Below are positions 25,113 through 35,110 of a stretch of 64,000 bases of DNA, piece after piece (positions within the stretch are counted from its first letter, which is position 1; each line of letters starts with the position of its first letter). The notes under the pieces are model-generated. The model was given only the letters and a program-made list of their open reading frames with translations. It had not been told where the DNA came from and ran no database searches. Source of the DNA: Moniliophthora roreri. Taxonomy: Eukaryota > Basidiomycota > Agaricomycetes > Agaricales > Marasmiaceae. The DNA is taken from NCBI GenBank assembly GCA_001466705.2, contig LATX02000200.1, forward strand, positions 62,001-126,000. The letters run 5' to 3'. A program made the translations under genes and the position numbers.

Positions 25113-25889
25113 TAAGAGACAAGAAATAACATCTTGAGTGCCTCGTAGCACTTTTCTAAGAGATAACTTTACACCAAAAGTTCTGGTGGCTTTTGGAGTG
25201 TGGCCTGTGTTGAGTATCAGGTTGTAACACACTTAGAGTCTTAACAAAGGAATTGGGCCTGCAATTAAGCTCTTTGTAGAAACTGGTCTAGGACCTTTTC
25301 CAGTACACTGTGTACTGTAGTTGTCTTAAAGAAGTCTTGAACTCTGTAGGGTCAGACTATATTGGCTACCAAGTCTTTTGGTGGAACTGTAGCTCTTGTG
25401 TTTTGTGCTTTGTGCACTGTGTTCTTGTGTGTGTGTTTGTGTGTTTGGATATAAACCCTTTTAAAACCCATATATACTCCTCTGGAGGTGAACACTTTGA
25501 AGTAGATTGCTTCAATAAGAGAATCAACCTAGCTAAGAGTTTTGTTGGCATTCTAAGTGCAGCAACTCTGATCACATTGATCCACACTTGCACAACAACC
25601 TGAGTTAGACTTTTGGAGGTTATCTTTTGGGTAGTTTTCCATTAGTCTTATCTTAGACAAATTATCAGGCTTGTATCAGTCCTTCTATTTCCATGTTTCT
25701 TATCATTTCAACTATTTAAATATGTTCAAATGACATTCATATGTGTAGAATTTGAAAAGTTTATAAAATTGGTGTATTACCAGCATAGGCATATACTCTG
25801 ATTTGTTTGCTTCAATGGTCTGTAACTGTGGAGAACTTAGTTTACTCACAAGGAATTGTCAAGCTGAAGAGGAATATCACATATCAGTC

Positions 25890-26350
25890 TGTAGTCCAAA
25901 AGGAACAGAGTGAAGTATACCAACAGTGTTTGCAGCAGTTGCCAGTCAGTGGTCTGTCATACCAATGACTTCAATGACTCACAATTGATCCAAGAACCTC
26001 TGGTTTATTTCCTGTGCTTTTGGAAACAACTCTTTCAGCTTGTCCTTATACTTTGTCTGGTTAGTAGCTCAGTCAAACATGGCCATCTGAAAGAGCATAA
26101 TCCCAGTGAAGCCATAGTTACCATTTATTGTGCCTGATCCATGGAAGTAATTTTAGAATCACCTTCTTTGGTATTAGCTTAATAAAAATCTTATATTTGT
26201 ATGAGATAATTGAGATTTGGTACAGAAGGTTCATGTGTCAGAGAACTCACTATTGAATTGGCCCCCTGAATCTAGCATACTGACTGCCTTGTCCAGAGCT
26301 GCTGCTGTGATTTGGATCCATTCTTCTGGGGTATTCATTAGATAGAGGTT
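25890..26350 (-). pseudogene. GH76 relic (two exons recognisable)
   Basis: The reverse strand of 26260-26340 reads TPEEWIQITAAALDKAVSML then a Gly-Gly-Gln-Phe turn, matching the first domain exon of the GH76 genes at 37.3 and 45.7 kb. At 26130-25985 it reads GNYGFTGIMLFQMAMFD, a TGA, then ATNQTKYKDKLKELF and an AQE-like continuation, which matches the next exon. The TGA fits CGA to TGA. Other exons are not recognisable. It is an old GH76 copy in CpG-poor sequence, separate from the tandem locus. Confidence 0.7.
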
Positions 26351-26399
26351 CTGGAAGATAAGATATCAATGAGCTTAACCAACAATGAGAAAAGAAGAT

Positions 26400-28640
26400 G
26401 CTACTGACTCTTCATGAGGAAGGAGAGAATGTTTGAGCAAGAGCAGAGGGTGCAACTAGCAACAAGAACACTGGCTTGCAATGATAAGTCATAGAACATT
26501 GAGAGAAGAGGCTAGAACATGAATTATAATGCTGCTGGAGTGCACAGTCTTCTTGATTATAAGGATGAAATTATAGATCATTATGTCGCTCAGGTGTTAG
26601 GAAAGCTGCAGGAAACCCACCACCAGAAAGCAGATTACTATCATAATTGAACAAGCAGTCCAAAGATATAGATATAACTGACAAATTGATGGGTCCAAGG
26701 CATACAAGTTTACCAGAACATTAAGCATTGAAACACTTTCTGCTCAAACATGGCATCATGCTGGGTATAGCCTGCTGATGGCAAAGGCTTTCATCAGGAT
26801 AGCACCAGGCCCAGTGCACATTTGATGTGTTTGATCCTTGTTGCCTGGGTGTTGCCAAAGCCTTTTCAGCACATGGAGGTCAGCAAACAGTAATGATACA
26901 GCCTGAGCACTTAGGACCTCTGATGGTACTTTGCTGTTGCTGGGATCCAGAATATTTTTGCACAGCCATAGTTGTGATAAACCTCTTCAAAGTTCATTTT
27001 CAGCTACCCTTCAAACTCAATGCATAACAGGCATTGGGTATCAGTACGTCCCGTTCCTATTCAAGGTTTTCTTCATGACTTCTTGTTTCAAACTTGCAGG
27101 TTTGGAGGTTCAGCAAAGGAAGAACATTGAACCTCATTGAACCTGCCCAATCCTACACCTCAGAGCCAGTATAACCAGCGTTACAGATCCTGTTAGGCTT
27201 CATGCCTATGCTTGTGGTTAACTTGTGGCAGTGGTATAGGACACGATCTGATTCCGAATCTACTTTAGCACCAAGTTCGTGCTGCTGAAGGTGCGTTCCT
27301 CTTCGTGGTCCATTTTCCATTTTTACTTACCCATCCTCTGTCCGAATCCATAGCTTCCAAACCACAAAGAAGACCAAATCCCCTCAAAATTGACACCCCA
27401 ATACTCCAATGCCCCCAGTCAAAGATACCCATGGTAACAGTGCGTTTCGCTACTTGTTCAGAGTCTATTTTCCATTTCTAATGGCAATACAGATTTAGAA
27501 AAAGATGCTGAGTTGAGGAGGAACCTTAACCCAGATGCTTGAACACTGAACACCCAAACAAATTAGCTGGAAGTTTTCTTCACAAGGCACTATTAGAGGT
27601 TCTACCCCCTTCTTCAACCTTGGTCCTTCACTACATCAGGTTCAGGCCAGGATACGCACAATTGGATTCCGGTTCATATCTCCTTGGGCTTCAACGTCAC
27701 AGCTTCTTAACCTCTAATATCGCTTGATCAGGAATCATCACTCCGTGTACGGATTCCTAAGGACAAGTCTGCCAAGTTCCAACTCAGCGCTTCATATCCT
27801 TCCACCATGCTGGTTGTGTAGTCATTCACTTCGAGACACATATTTCGTCAACACCCCAACTTCCATTCAACAAGTTTCCTGCGGGCTCCTCAATGTGCCC
27901 CATATACTCTACCATCAGCTGCATTGGGATGCTCTGCCTCACTCAAAGGAACAATGGCACTGGAGACGGTATCTATCATCTTGGGCTTTGACACTGTATG
28001 ATGATTGTGAAGGAGCTTCTTCACTTTCGATATCAATTGGAAGAATGAGTCATGCTCATGGAGCAACCTGGCTCCTTCCATGTGTGTCTCAAGAGTCATC
28101 TGCCAGCGAGCAATACAACTTCCACCATACAGATCCTGCTCTCACATCGAGTGTCCATGGGGATATATACTCACCCGAGGGTGTTATTGGAGTTGGATGA
28201 GCAAGGCTCCCTAAGGTTTCATGGATACCAGCAGCGGAGATGGTCACTTTCAGCACCTTGCTTCTGGCTACATCAGCCAAGGAAGTTGTACACTTCTACA
28301 AGCTGCTGGGTCTCCTGCTTTGAAGGACATCAGTGAAGGACCTGCTACTCCAGAGCCATTGTCACCAGGATTCAAGGAGATCCCCTCATTGGCTGGAATT
28401 GGGATGATCTATTCGCCTTTCCTGATTCTGTCACTCTGGGCTTCAACATTGTACTGCTAGGGTTCACCTTCAAACTCCCCATGGTTATGAGTCTACCAGC
28501 AATCAGCCAAGTAGTGTCAGGAACCGGCGCTCGTACTTTTGTAAATCATATTAGCAGATTCACTGTTCATGTATTGCAGCTTTTTCCTATACTGTGATGC
28601 AGGTCCTTCCTATGTCTGTTATTGCTCCCTGGAGTAGAGG
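26400..28640. other. Degraded sequence with unassigned coding-like pieces
   Basis: Several ORFs of 60-160 codons overlap here on both strands. The most coding-like are about 27539-28460 on the plus strand (frames broken by stops) and 27890-28280 on the minus strand (VLKVTISAAGIHETLGS...). I recognise no domain. Base composition is moving from the AT-rich left part towards the genic right part. Confidence 0.35.
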
Positions 28641-29181
28641 TGCCAATGGTCTGGCTTGCTCCCCAGCTAAGCGGCTCCAGAGCTGAGCCAGACAGAGCCG
28701 CTCACCTTAATGGCTCCAGTCGAGCCATTTAGGTGAGCGGCTCCTGGGCAGCTTCAAGTGGCTAAGCCACAGCTGAGCCGATAAATTATTCAGTCCACAG
28801 GTTTAACCAGAAAGAGTAGGTTCTGGTAGTAAAACATTAAGGTATAGGTTGGACCAAACAGGAGGAGAGCTGGGATCTGTGACCTGGGAAAATTGGGGAT
28901 TCCCATGGCTGCTCTACCTCTTACCACCAGTGCCGCAGGTGTAGATGTTCAAAGGTATGCATTTTTTCAGTTCTGTACATTCATTTACTAACTTGACTAT
29001 CGTAAGGCTACACTCAAAGGGCAGAAAAAAGTGGGATGGAGATGCAAGAAGTGTGAGGAAGATGGGGTATTAGGTGCACCGCCATTTTCAATCTTCTTTG
29101 ATCTTTTTTGAGATCTTACAACCTCTAGTAGGTACCTTGCTCATTTGTGTCCTCGTCTACACCAGCTGCCGTCATTCTTGN
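28641..29181 (+). mobile_element. hAT-like non-autonomous element, copy 1 (5' part, cut at N)
   Basis: The copy starts near GAGGTGCCAATGG, followed by subterminal repeats of the type GCGGCTCC / GAGCCGCTCACC in both directions. It matches copy 2 from 31706 on, with about 60 bases missing near 28875, and breaks at the N at 29181. Confidence 0.65.
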
Positions 29182-29400
29182 TGGGTACATTCTTTATGTA
29201 AATACAAACCTGATGACTGATTTCAATACAGAACCGCGCGCTATCTGGACAAAAGGATAACCGCGAAAGAGAACATTGTTCGAGTTATTCAGGAACGTAT
29301 TCAAAAGCTGTATATTGTCTATATTGTCTACACCTTTGGTCCAAGCTTTACTCAATTCCTCTCTCACCCAACAAGGTAATGCATAAGCGCTCAAAAGGCG

Positions 29401-29407
29401 TATAAAG
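29401..29407 (+). promoter_or_regulatory. TATA box of the hydrophobin gene
   Basis: TATAAAG lies 66 bases upstream of the hydrophobin ATG. Confidence 0.6.
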
Positions 29408-29472
29408 GGTGTCGCCTTTGGACCAGGAATCAGCAGTCGAACAGTTTCCAACTCATCGTCTACAACCTCACA

Positions 29473-30025
29473 ATGTTCTCTCGCATCGTCACTCTCGTCT
29501 ACGCACCTCTGGCCTTGACGGTCCTTGCTGTCGCCACTTGCACCCCACGACGGTCACGGCTACTCCTGTAAGTCGTGCTCCTTATTCACTTGCGGGTTCC
29601 AGGTCTCATCTCTCTTTATCTAGCCTGCTAGTACAGCCACTCAACCTGCCAGTCAATGCAATACTGGCCCTGTTCAGTGCTGTAACAGTGTTCAATCCGT
29701 AAGTAATCCTCTCAGGCGTTTTCTCGAAAGAACCTGCTCTAACATTTACTCTCTACTCTAGGCCTCATCCGCACCTGCGGCCACCCTCCTCGGCCTCTTG
29801 AGCATTTTCCTTTCGGACTTGAATGTTCTTGTTGGTATAACCTGCTCTCCCATCAGCGTCCTTGGTGTTGGCGGTACTGGTTGTAATGCTCAGCCCGTTT
29901 GCTGCCAGAACAACAGCTTTGTGAGTGGCCTTGAGGTCGCGTCACGAGGTAGTACATTGAACTAACTGCCCTTCCAGAATGGTGTCGTCGCTATTGGTTG
30001 TGTCCCTGTTAACATCAACCTTTAA
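29473..30025 (+). CDS. Class I hydrophobin
   Basis: Small secreted amphipathic protein that self-assembles at air-water interfaces and coats hyphae. My model has four exons, 29473-29567, 29632-29698, 29762-29920 and 29978-30025, with GT..AG introns of 57-64 bases, giving 122 residues. Residues 1-21 form a signal peptide ([20 protein letters not shown]). The eight cysteines follow the hydrophobin pattern C-x6-CC-x32-C-x12-C-x5-CC-x12-C and end seven residues before the C terminus, as in basidiomycete class I proteins. The first intron acceptor was chosen at 29631 because it alone joins the signal peptide in frame with the cysteine part. The gene looks intact even though it sits between transposon remains. 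Confidence 0.93.
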
Positions 30026-30553
30026 GCCCCGCCGTTGAACGTAAGAAGTAACTTTTAGGTTTGGAGTAAAGATGTTTAGGTTTAGGTTTTGTGACTGTTT
30101 GTTTTTGTATGGGTCTTCAATATGATTGTGCTTTTATGACGATCGACAATGAGCCAGCTACGACACCACGATGAGGCGCCCACGCTGCTCAACGACGAAT
30201 GTCACCCGGGCGCGATATACACCCGACGGAATGATGTGGAATCTTGATCTTGGGTTGGCCGGACTGAGCTACCCCACGCCCCACAAAAGTCGATGCGTGA
30301 ATGCTTGGCATTCTCCATCCATCGAAACCTTCCCAAAACGCTTCGCGTCTGTTTAAGACTTGCCGGTCCCCAAATCATCTGAATCCCTCTGATCCCTTTA
30401 TTTCCCCGCGTTAGATGTTGCCTGAAAGGCCGCTGTCTCCGCTTAACTTTGAGAGGGTCTAAACTCCCAATCATTAAAAGTCTCGCTCCTCATTCTCAAC
30501 CCTGAGTCTTTTCTCCCTTCCTTTCTCTCTCCCCTTCTCTACCACTTCACAGG
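30026..30553. other. Intergenic region, no gene seen
   Basis: This is the hydrophobin 3' flank and the pyrimidine-rich 5' flank of the next ORF (CT-rich run at about 30505-30545, typical of fungal promoters). I see nothing else. Confidence 0.5.
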
Positions 30554-30808
30554 ATGTCCGACGTTGAACAGAAAAGATGTGAAGATCAGAGGGAGTATGT
30601 CATCGAGGACGATGGCGGGCTCGAGCCTCATGCAGTCGAGTTCCTTGTCGATTTTCCCGAGAAACAGCGCAAAAAGCTTTTTGTGAGGATCAGACCGGTC
30701 CGCGAGACGGAAGGGGTCTGGACCTCTACTAAGGACGAGGAACGAGGGTTCGAGGCACTGAAGAGGCGAGAGTTTCGAGAGAGAGGATTATTAAGAGAGT
30801 TGATTTGA
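30554..30808 (+). CDS. Small hypothetical protein, charged (84 aa)
   Basis: The ORF starts MSDVEQKRCEDQREYVIED and is rich in Glu, Arg and Lys, with no signal peptide and no membrane segment. A CT-rich promoter-like stretch lies just upstream of the ATG, and CpG content is normal, which supports a real gene. I do not recognise a domain. It could also be the first exon of a longer gene, since GT dinucleotides follow the stop, but no good continuation is visible. Confidence 0.45.
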   Translation: MSDVEQKRCEDQREYVIEDDGGLEPHAVEFLVDFPEKQRKKLFVRIRPVRETEGVWTSTKDEERGFEALKRREFRERGLLRELI

Positions 30809-31300
30809 CTGAAGAATAGGGTAATTACAGGGTTCTCTTAAATACTGGTAGCTAAAACGAATATGGAACGAGTATGGAGTACGAGTGAAATATATTATAG
30901 CGATACGTGTTTGGGTTAAAGGAAGTATGGCGTGAAAGGAAGTATGGTGTGTAAGAGAATTTGAAAAGAGGAATTGGAAATGTAGTAGCCCGGGTCGTGA
31001 CACTTTTACGACATTTGGATATCCGACTTATGCCAATGTTGACTGGCCAGCTACATTGGTATGCCTCTGTCTATTTTACCTTGTAGCATGTTACTGAACT
31101 TGGAGCTGGTCCTCAGATCACACGAACATCGGGAACACGAAGATTGAAGAATTGGATAAGGACCTTGGAATGACGGGCTACAATGCACGATCAAATCCGA
31201 TATATGGAGTTGCAAAGAATCCAGGAGAACGGCGATCATAAGATTGATGCGAAGGGAGTGAGTCAATAAAACATTCATCAAGTGGAACAGCTATACTCAT
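30809..31300. other. Intergenic region, no gene seen
   Basis: No convincing coding sequence. Short ORFs on the minus strand (30791-31003, 31051-31281) show no family features. Confidence 0.4.
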
Positions 31301-31339
31301 CTTCTCTTCCCAAGCACAACTTGAGCTGGAAAGTACTCT

Positions 31340-31625
31340 GGTCTGTCCTCAGCGACTGACAGATATATCTCCTCGGTTTGATGCACTGCTCGTCCACTGT
31401 GCCCAGCTACGCCCTCAAGTTCAGTATGCCAACAATTATCAAGGGGATGGGCTTCACTTCGGCAAATGCCCAGCTTATGACTATTGGCCCATACTCCATC
31501 GTACGTTCACTCCTTACTCTTATATTGCGGCATGCTGACTTTATGGATTCTAGGGAGCCATTTCTTCGTATATTTTTGGTCGCTTCTCCGACAAGGTGAT
31601 TTGGCGTATGCCTTTGTATTAGTTC
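31340..31625 (+). pseudogene. MFS transporter fragment (Dal5-like anion:cation symporter type)
   Basis: The translation around 31390-31500 reads STVPSYALKFSMPT, then IIKGMGFTSANAQLMTI, followed after an intron (donor GTACGT at about 31501, acceptor near 31553) by GAISSYIFGRFSDKVIWRMP. This is a well-conserved transmembrane and loop region of fungal allantoate permease-type MFS transporters. Nothing before or after it can be matched, and a hAT-like element starts about 80 bases downstream. It is a remnant of one or two exons. Confidence 0.7.
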
Positions 31626-31705
31626 GCACGTACTAAAGCTTTTGGATAATGACATGTCTGCTACTTCGATTACTCTTTTCGATACTGTAACACTAGCCAA
31701 CCTAG

Positions 31706-32850
31706 GGGTGCCAATGGTCCGGCTTTCTCTCTGGCTAAGCGGCTCCGGAGCTGAGCCAGACAGAGCCACTCACCTTAATGGCTCCAGTTGAGCCATTTAG
31801 GTGAGTGGCTCCTGGGTGGCTTCGAGCAGCTAAGCCACAGCTGAGCCGATAAATTCTTCAGTCCACAGGTTTACCAAGAAAGAGTAGGTTCTGGTAGTAA
31901 AACATTAAGGTATAGGTTGGCCCAAACATGAGGAGAGCCAGAATCTCGTCTTAATGAACCTCAGTTCTCATTTGTTAGTCTTTCTCCTTCGCCCCTTGCA
32001 CCCAGTGTGTGACCTGGGAAAATTGGGGATTCCCATGGCTGCTGTACCTGGTCTCTACCTCTTACCACCAGCGCCATGGGTGTAGATGTTCAAAGGTATG
32101 CATTTTTTCAGTTCTGTACATTCATTTACTAACTTGACTATCGTAAGGCTACACTCAAAGGGCAGAAAAAAGCGGGATGGAGATGCAAGAAGTGTGAGAA
32201 AGATGGGGTATTAGGTGCACCGCCATTTTCAATCTTCTTTGATCTTTTTTGAGATCTTACAACCTCTAGTAGGTACCTTGCTCATTTGTGTCCTCGTCTA
32301 CACCAGCTGCCATCATTCTTGAACCTCACAATTACCCACTACCTGCCCCAATGTTGTGCCAAGCTTCCAGCCCCAGCCACCAGTGCCCAGAGACTCCAGT
32401 CAAGATATCCAGGTGTTTTCTGGACATTTGTGGCCTTGCTGAGTCTTGGCGAGGTGTTTTCCCTGTTCATTTGTGCATCACCAGGACTTTGCCCACTTCT
32501 GCACTACCTGTATCCCCATTTCAGCCTCTGAACTCTTAGAATGATGTATTCATCATTTTTCGTGGTTCCAGAAGCTAAAAAAAGGATCCCAGTGCAAGAT
32601 GTGGGGATATAGTCTGGTGATGTCATTTTTTCTCAGATTCATGCACTCCCACCAACTTCACCCTGCTTCCAGTATGAACCAGTAGCAAACCAGGACATCA
32701 CAGATGCGTCTGAGTCACCAAACCCATCCAAAAAGAAAAAAACCCTGTGAGCCGTTGGCTTAGCGGCTCCAGAGCTGCTAACTGAGCCGAGCCGCTATGA
32801 CTAATCAGCTCCGAGCTGCACTGTTGGCACTCATACTGCTACTATGATAC
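31706..32850 (+). mobile_element. hAT-like non-autonomous element, copy 2 (about 1.1 kb)
   Basis: The left end is GGGGTGCCAATGG and the right end CTGTTGGCACTC, an inverted pair. Subterminal GCGGCTCC/GGAGCCGC and AGCTGAGCC words are repeated at both ends, as in hAT elements. The interior holds short ORFs (32286-32539) with no full transposase; a plus-strand frame near 32170 contains WRCKKCEKDG. I find no clear 8-bp target duplication. Confidence 0.65.
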
Positions 32851-33172
32851 CCCTCATAAAGAAGGTGGAAGTGTTTGTATAGTTGAAGACCAACCGAGTA
32901 GTGTCATTATCAAGGGATATGCCTATTGGACGGGGAATAGGTTTTGTATGACTACCACCCGGTAGAGTCACTACGGCGGTAAACCTGCGTGTTAGTTTTT
33001 TTCAGTTACCAAGCATAGTGTGGTGGCAAACACTTGCCTTCATGAAAGCTGTAGTTGTTGTCGCGCCATGAATCAACTGTTGGTTGGAAGTTGAAAAAGC
33101 CAACATTTGGACCCTCCCCAGCCGCCGCCAGAATCGACCTATTCTGAATTGTGAATGGAGAACTTGGATGTA

Positions 33173-33730
33173 TCAGATGTGATTAGGCAGTACACTAACG
33201 GTGATATCGCACTCTTGGTAACCAATTCCAATGGTCAAAGTAGCGTAATGAAATGCAAATATGTCTGATCCAGACAGGCTCAAATTGAGTTGATGACTTC
33301 CATAAGGCAGTCCTGTAACAAGACCTAGCAGGTTGCCTTTAGGGAAACCTGGTAGCTCCATTTCGGTCCCGTCTATCCGAAGGGTATACGCAGCCGAACT
33401 CGTTGCATTTCCATAGATATATGCTGCCGTGCCGACCCAATCAAGTGACAATTGTGCGCCACTGAGTGTTGTTTGAAGGTAGCTATCACCACTGAGTCCT
33501 AGAGGACTGAATGGAATATGTGTGGTTCCATGAGCATATGTGACATTCCAACCACTCTCTGTATTTTCGTTCAATTGAGTGCGAGAGGGACTGTATTGTA
33601 TAGCTGGCGACTGTGAAGAGATGGTGACGTTATACAGAAGAGGGTCCATACAGAAGGTAGAACAAGGGAGTGATGAAGAGGTTAAAGGGCTTTGATCACT
33701 ATTCTTATGTAGTCGTAGAGCTTTGTGCAA
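33173..33730 (-). CDS. Partial secreted or membrane protein, Asn-glycosylation rich
   Basis: The ORF (185 codons from its first ATG, likely real part from MDPLLYNVTISSQSP, about 33649) is rich in Asn-x-Ser/Thr sites. Its pattern resembles the N-terminal extracellular, beta-rich part of a large family of basidiomycete membrane proteins: a short opening strand, SYLQTTLSGAQLSLDWVGTA, AAYIYGNATSS and a closing ATLTIGIGY strand. No signal peptide and no transmembrane helix follow in the sequence, so it is probably a broken copy or a first exon with missing partners. Confidence 0.45.
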   Translation of the reverse strand: MHKALRLHKNSDQSPLTSSSLPCSTFCMDPLLYNVTISSQSPAIQYSPSRTQLNENTESGWNVTYAHGTTHIPFSPLGLSGDSYLQTTLSGAQLSLDWVGTAAYIYGNATSSAAYTLRIDGTEMELPGFPKGNLLGLVTGLPYGSHQLNLSLSGSDIFAFHYATLTIGIGYQECDITVSVLPNHI

Positions 33731-33790
33731 TCACGGATCTATCAGATAGAAGCTGACAGTGTGTGACTTGAACTTGATGAACTCTTTAGG

Positions 33791-33927
33791 GCTCGTTACC
33801 ATACCTGTATACGGGTACAGTCATAAAAGTTACGGGTCGTAAGGTGTACGGGGCAAGCCCGTAACTGTACCATATAAGCCCATCTCAACCTCCTCTACGG
33901 TACAGGTATGGGGTCGTAACCGTACCG
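33791..33927. repeat. Inverted-repeat element of about 140 bp
   Basis: The left part has GTTACCATACCTGTATACGG and the right part, read in reverse, GTTACGACCCCATACCTGTA. The interior is dense in GTAC and TACGGG words. It may be a small MITE; no target duplication was found. Confidence 0.4.
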
Positions 33928-34311
33928 TCAACTGTATATATGGTGTTATTCTAAGAAGCCTCAAGGTTGATGGGAAATTTGACCAATTATGGCCATATGC
34001 AACTCTGCTGAGTCTGCATCAAGTGTTTGTGAGCCTCTAGAGGGTCAGTCATCGAATATCGCCAAGGAAATGAATTTTATTTTGACTTTGAACAATAGGA
34101 CACAGTTTAACTGCATCTGGAGAGCACCCTGCTGACCATGGCTGTCATTAAAGACTACTGAGGGCTATTAGTATGGGTACATACGTGAAAAAAGCAGCGG
34201 CTCACCTTCATCACTCCAATAATTCATTCCTCCATTGCTCAAAATTGCCGTCAGCCCAATCTAAGTTCGATGAAGACCCAAGAAGGTGAGCTTGACTTCT
34301 CTTGACCACTA
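33928..34311. other. Intergenic region, no gene seen
   Basis: No coding signal is visible up to the N at 34312. Confidence 0.4.
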
Positions 34312-34312
34312 C

Positions 34313-34731
34313 NCTAGTAGGTACCTTGCTCATTCATGTCCTCGTCTACACCAGCTGCCGTCATTCTTGAACCTCACAATTACCCACTACCTGCCCCAAT
34401 GTTGTGCCAAGCTTCTGGCCCCAGCCACCAGTGCCCAGAGACTCCAGTCAAGATATCCAGGTGTTTTCTGGACATTTGTGGCCTTGCTGAGTCTCAGCGA
34501 GGTGTTTTCCCTGTTTATTTGTGCATCACCAGGACTTTGCCCACTTCTGCACGTCTGAGTCACCAAACCCATCCAAAAAGAAAAAAACCCTGTGAGCCGT
34601 TGGCTTAGCGGCTCCAGAGCTGCTAACTGAGCCGAGCCGCTATGACTAATCAGCTCCGAGCCGGAGCCGGGAACCGGCTCCGCGAGCGAGCCACGAGCGA
34701 GCCGAGCCGCGCCGTTGGCACCCCTACCCCG
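34313..34731 (+). mobile_element. hAT-like element, copy 3 (3' part)
   Basis: After the N the sequence follows copy 2 from about 32262 with a deletion, and ends CCGTTGGCACCCCTA, a better match to the inverted GGGGTGCCAA left end than copy 2 itself. Subterminal GAGCGAGCC/GAGCCG repeats are dense at the end. Confidence 0.65.
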
Positions 34732-35110
34732 GAGCCCGACGTCGTGCACTGTTTCAATGACTGCGCGGTAACCCTGTCACCATGGGCTCTTCCTGTACGG
34801 TGCATCACTCCTTTTCTTACCCAGTAACTTGGAGTGTAGGATTAGATACGGGCATCTCGCATCTACGCGGTCGTCCGAAGTGTTGGCTATAGCGTTGAAG
34901 GCAGTGGTCGAGGTGCAAAAGTTCGTTGAACTAGGTTGTTGCCTTTCACATACACGTTTCATAGTCAAACTGTATGTTGTGTAAATCAGCGCATCCAGCT
35001 TGGGAACAGCATATTCACAGTACTATATGATCTGGCGTACTAGGTGATACAGGTGTAATACACATGGAAGATCGTAACTCGTATCCGACTATCCAATGGT
35101 TTCCTCCGGC
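34732..35110. other. 3' flank of the first GH76 gene, no gene seen
   Basis: No coding signal on either strand beyond short shadow ORFs. Confidence 0.4.

Larger units (their letters stand above)
22134..25664 (+). repeat. Repeat AB, third copy, split by repeat C
   Basis: The A half (about 22134-22750) matches 8208-8822, and the B half (24401-25664) matches 8827-9964. They are separated by repeat C. The B half also carries a 133-bp MITE. Confidence 0.65.

Noticed and set aside
32286..32539. Host gene in the hAT-like element
   Set aside because: The ORF recurs in copy 3 (34286-34608) in overlapping frames and belongs to the repeat; no transposase domain is recognisable.
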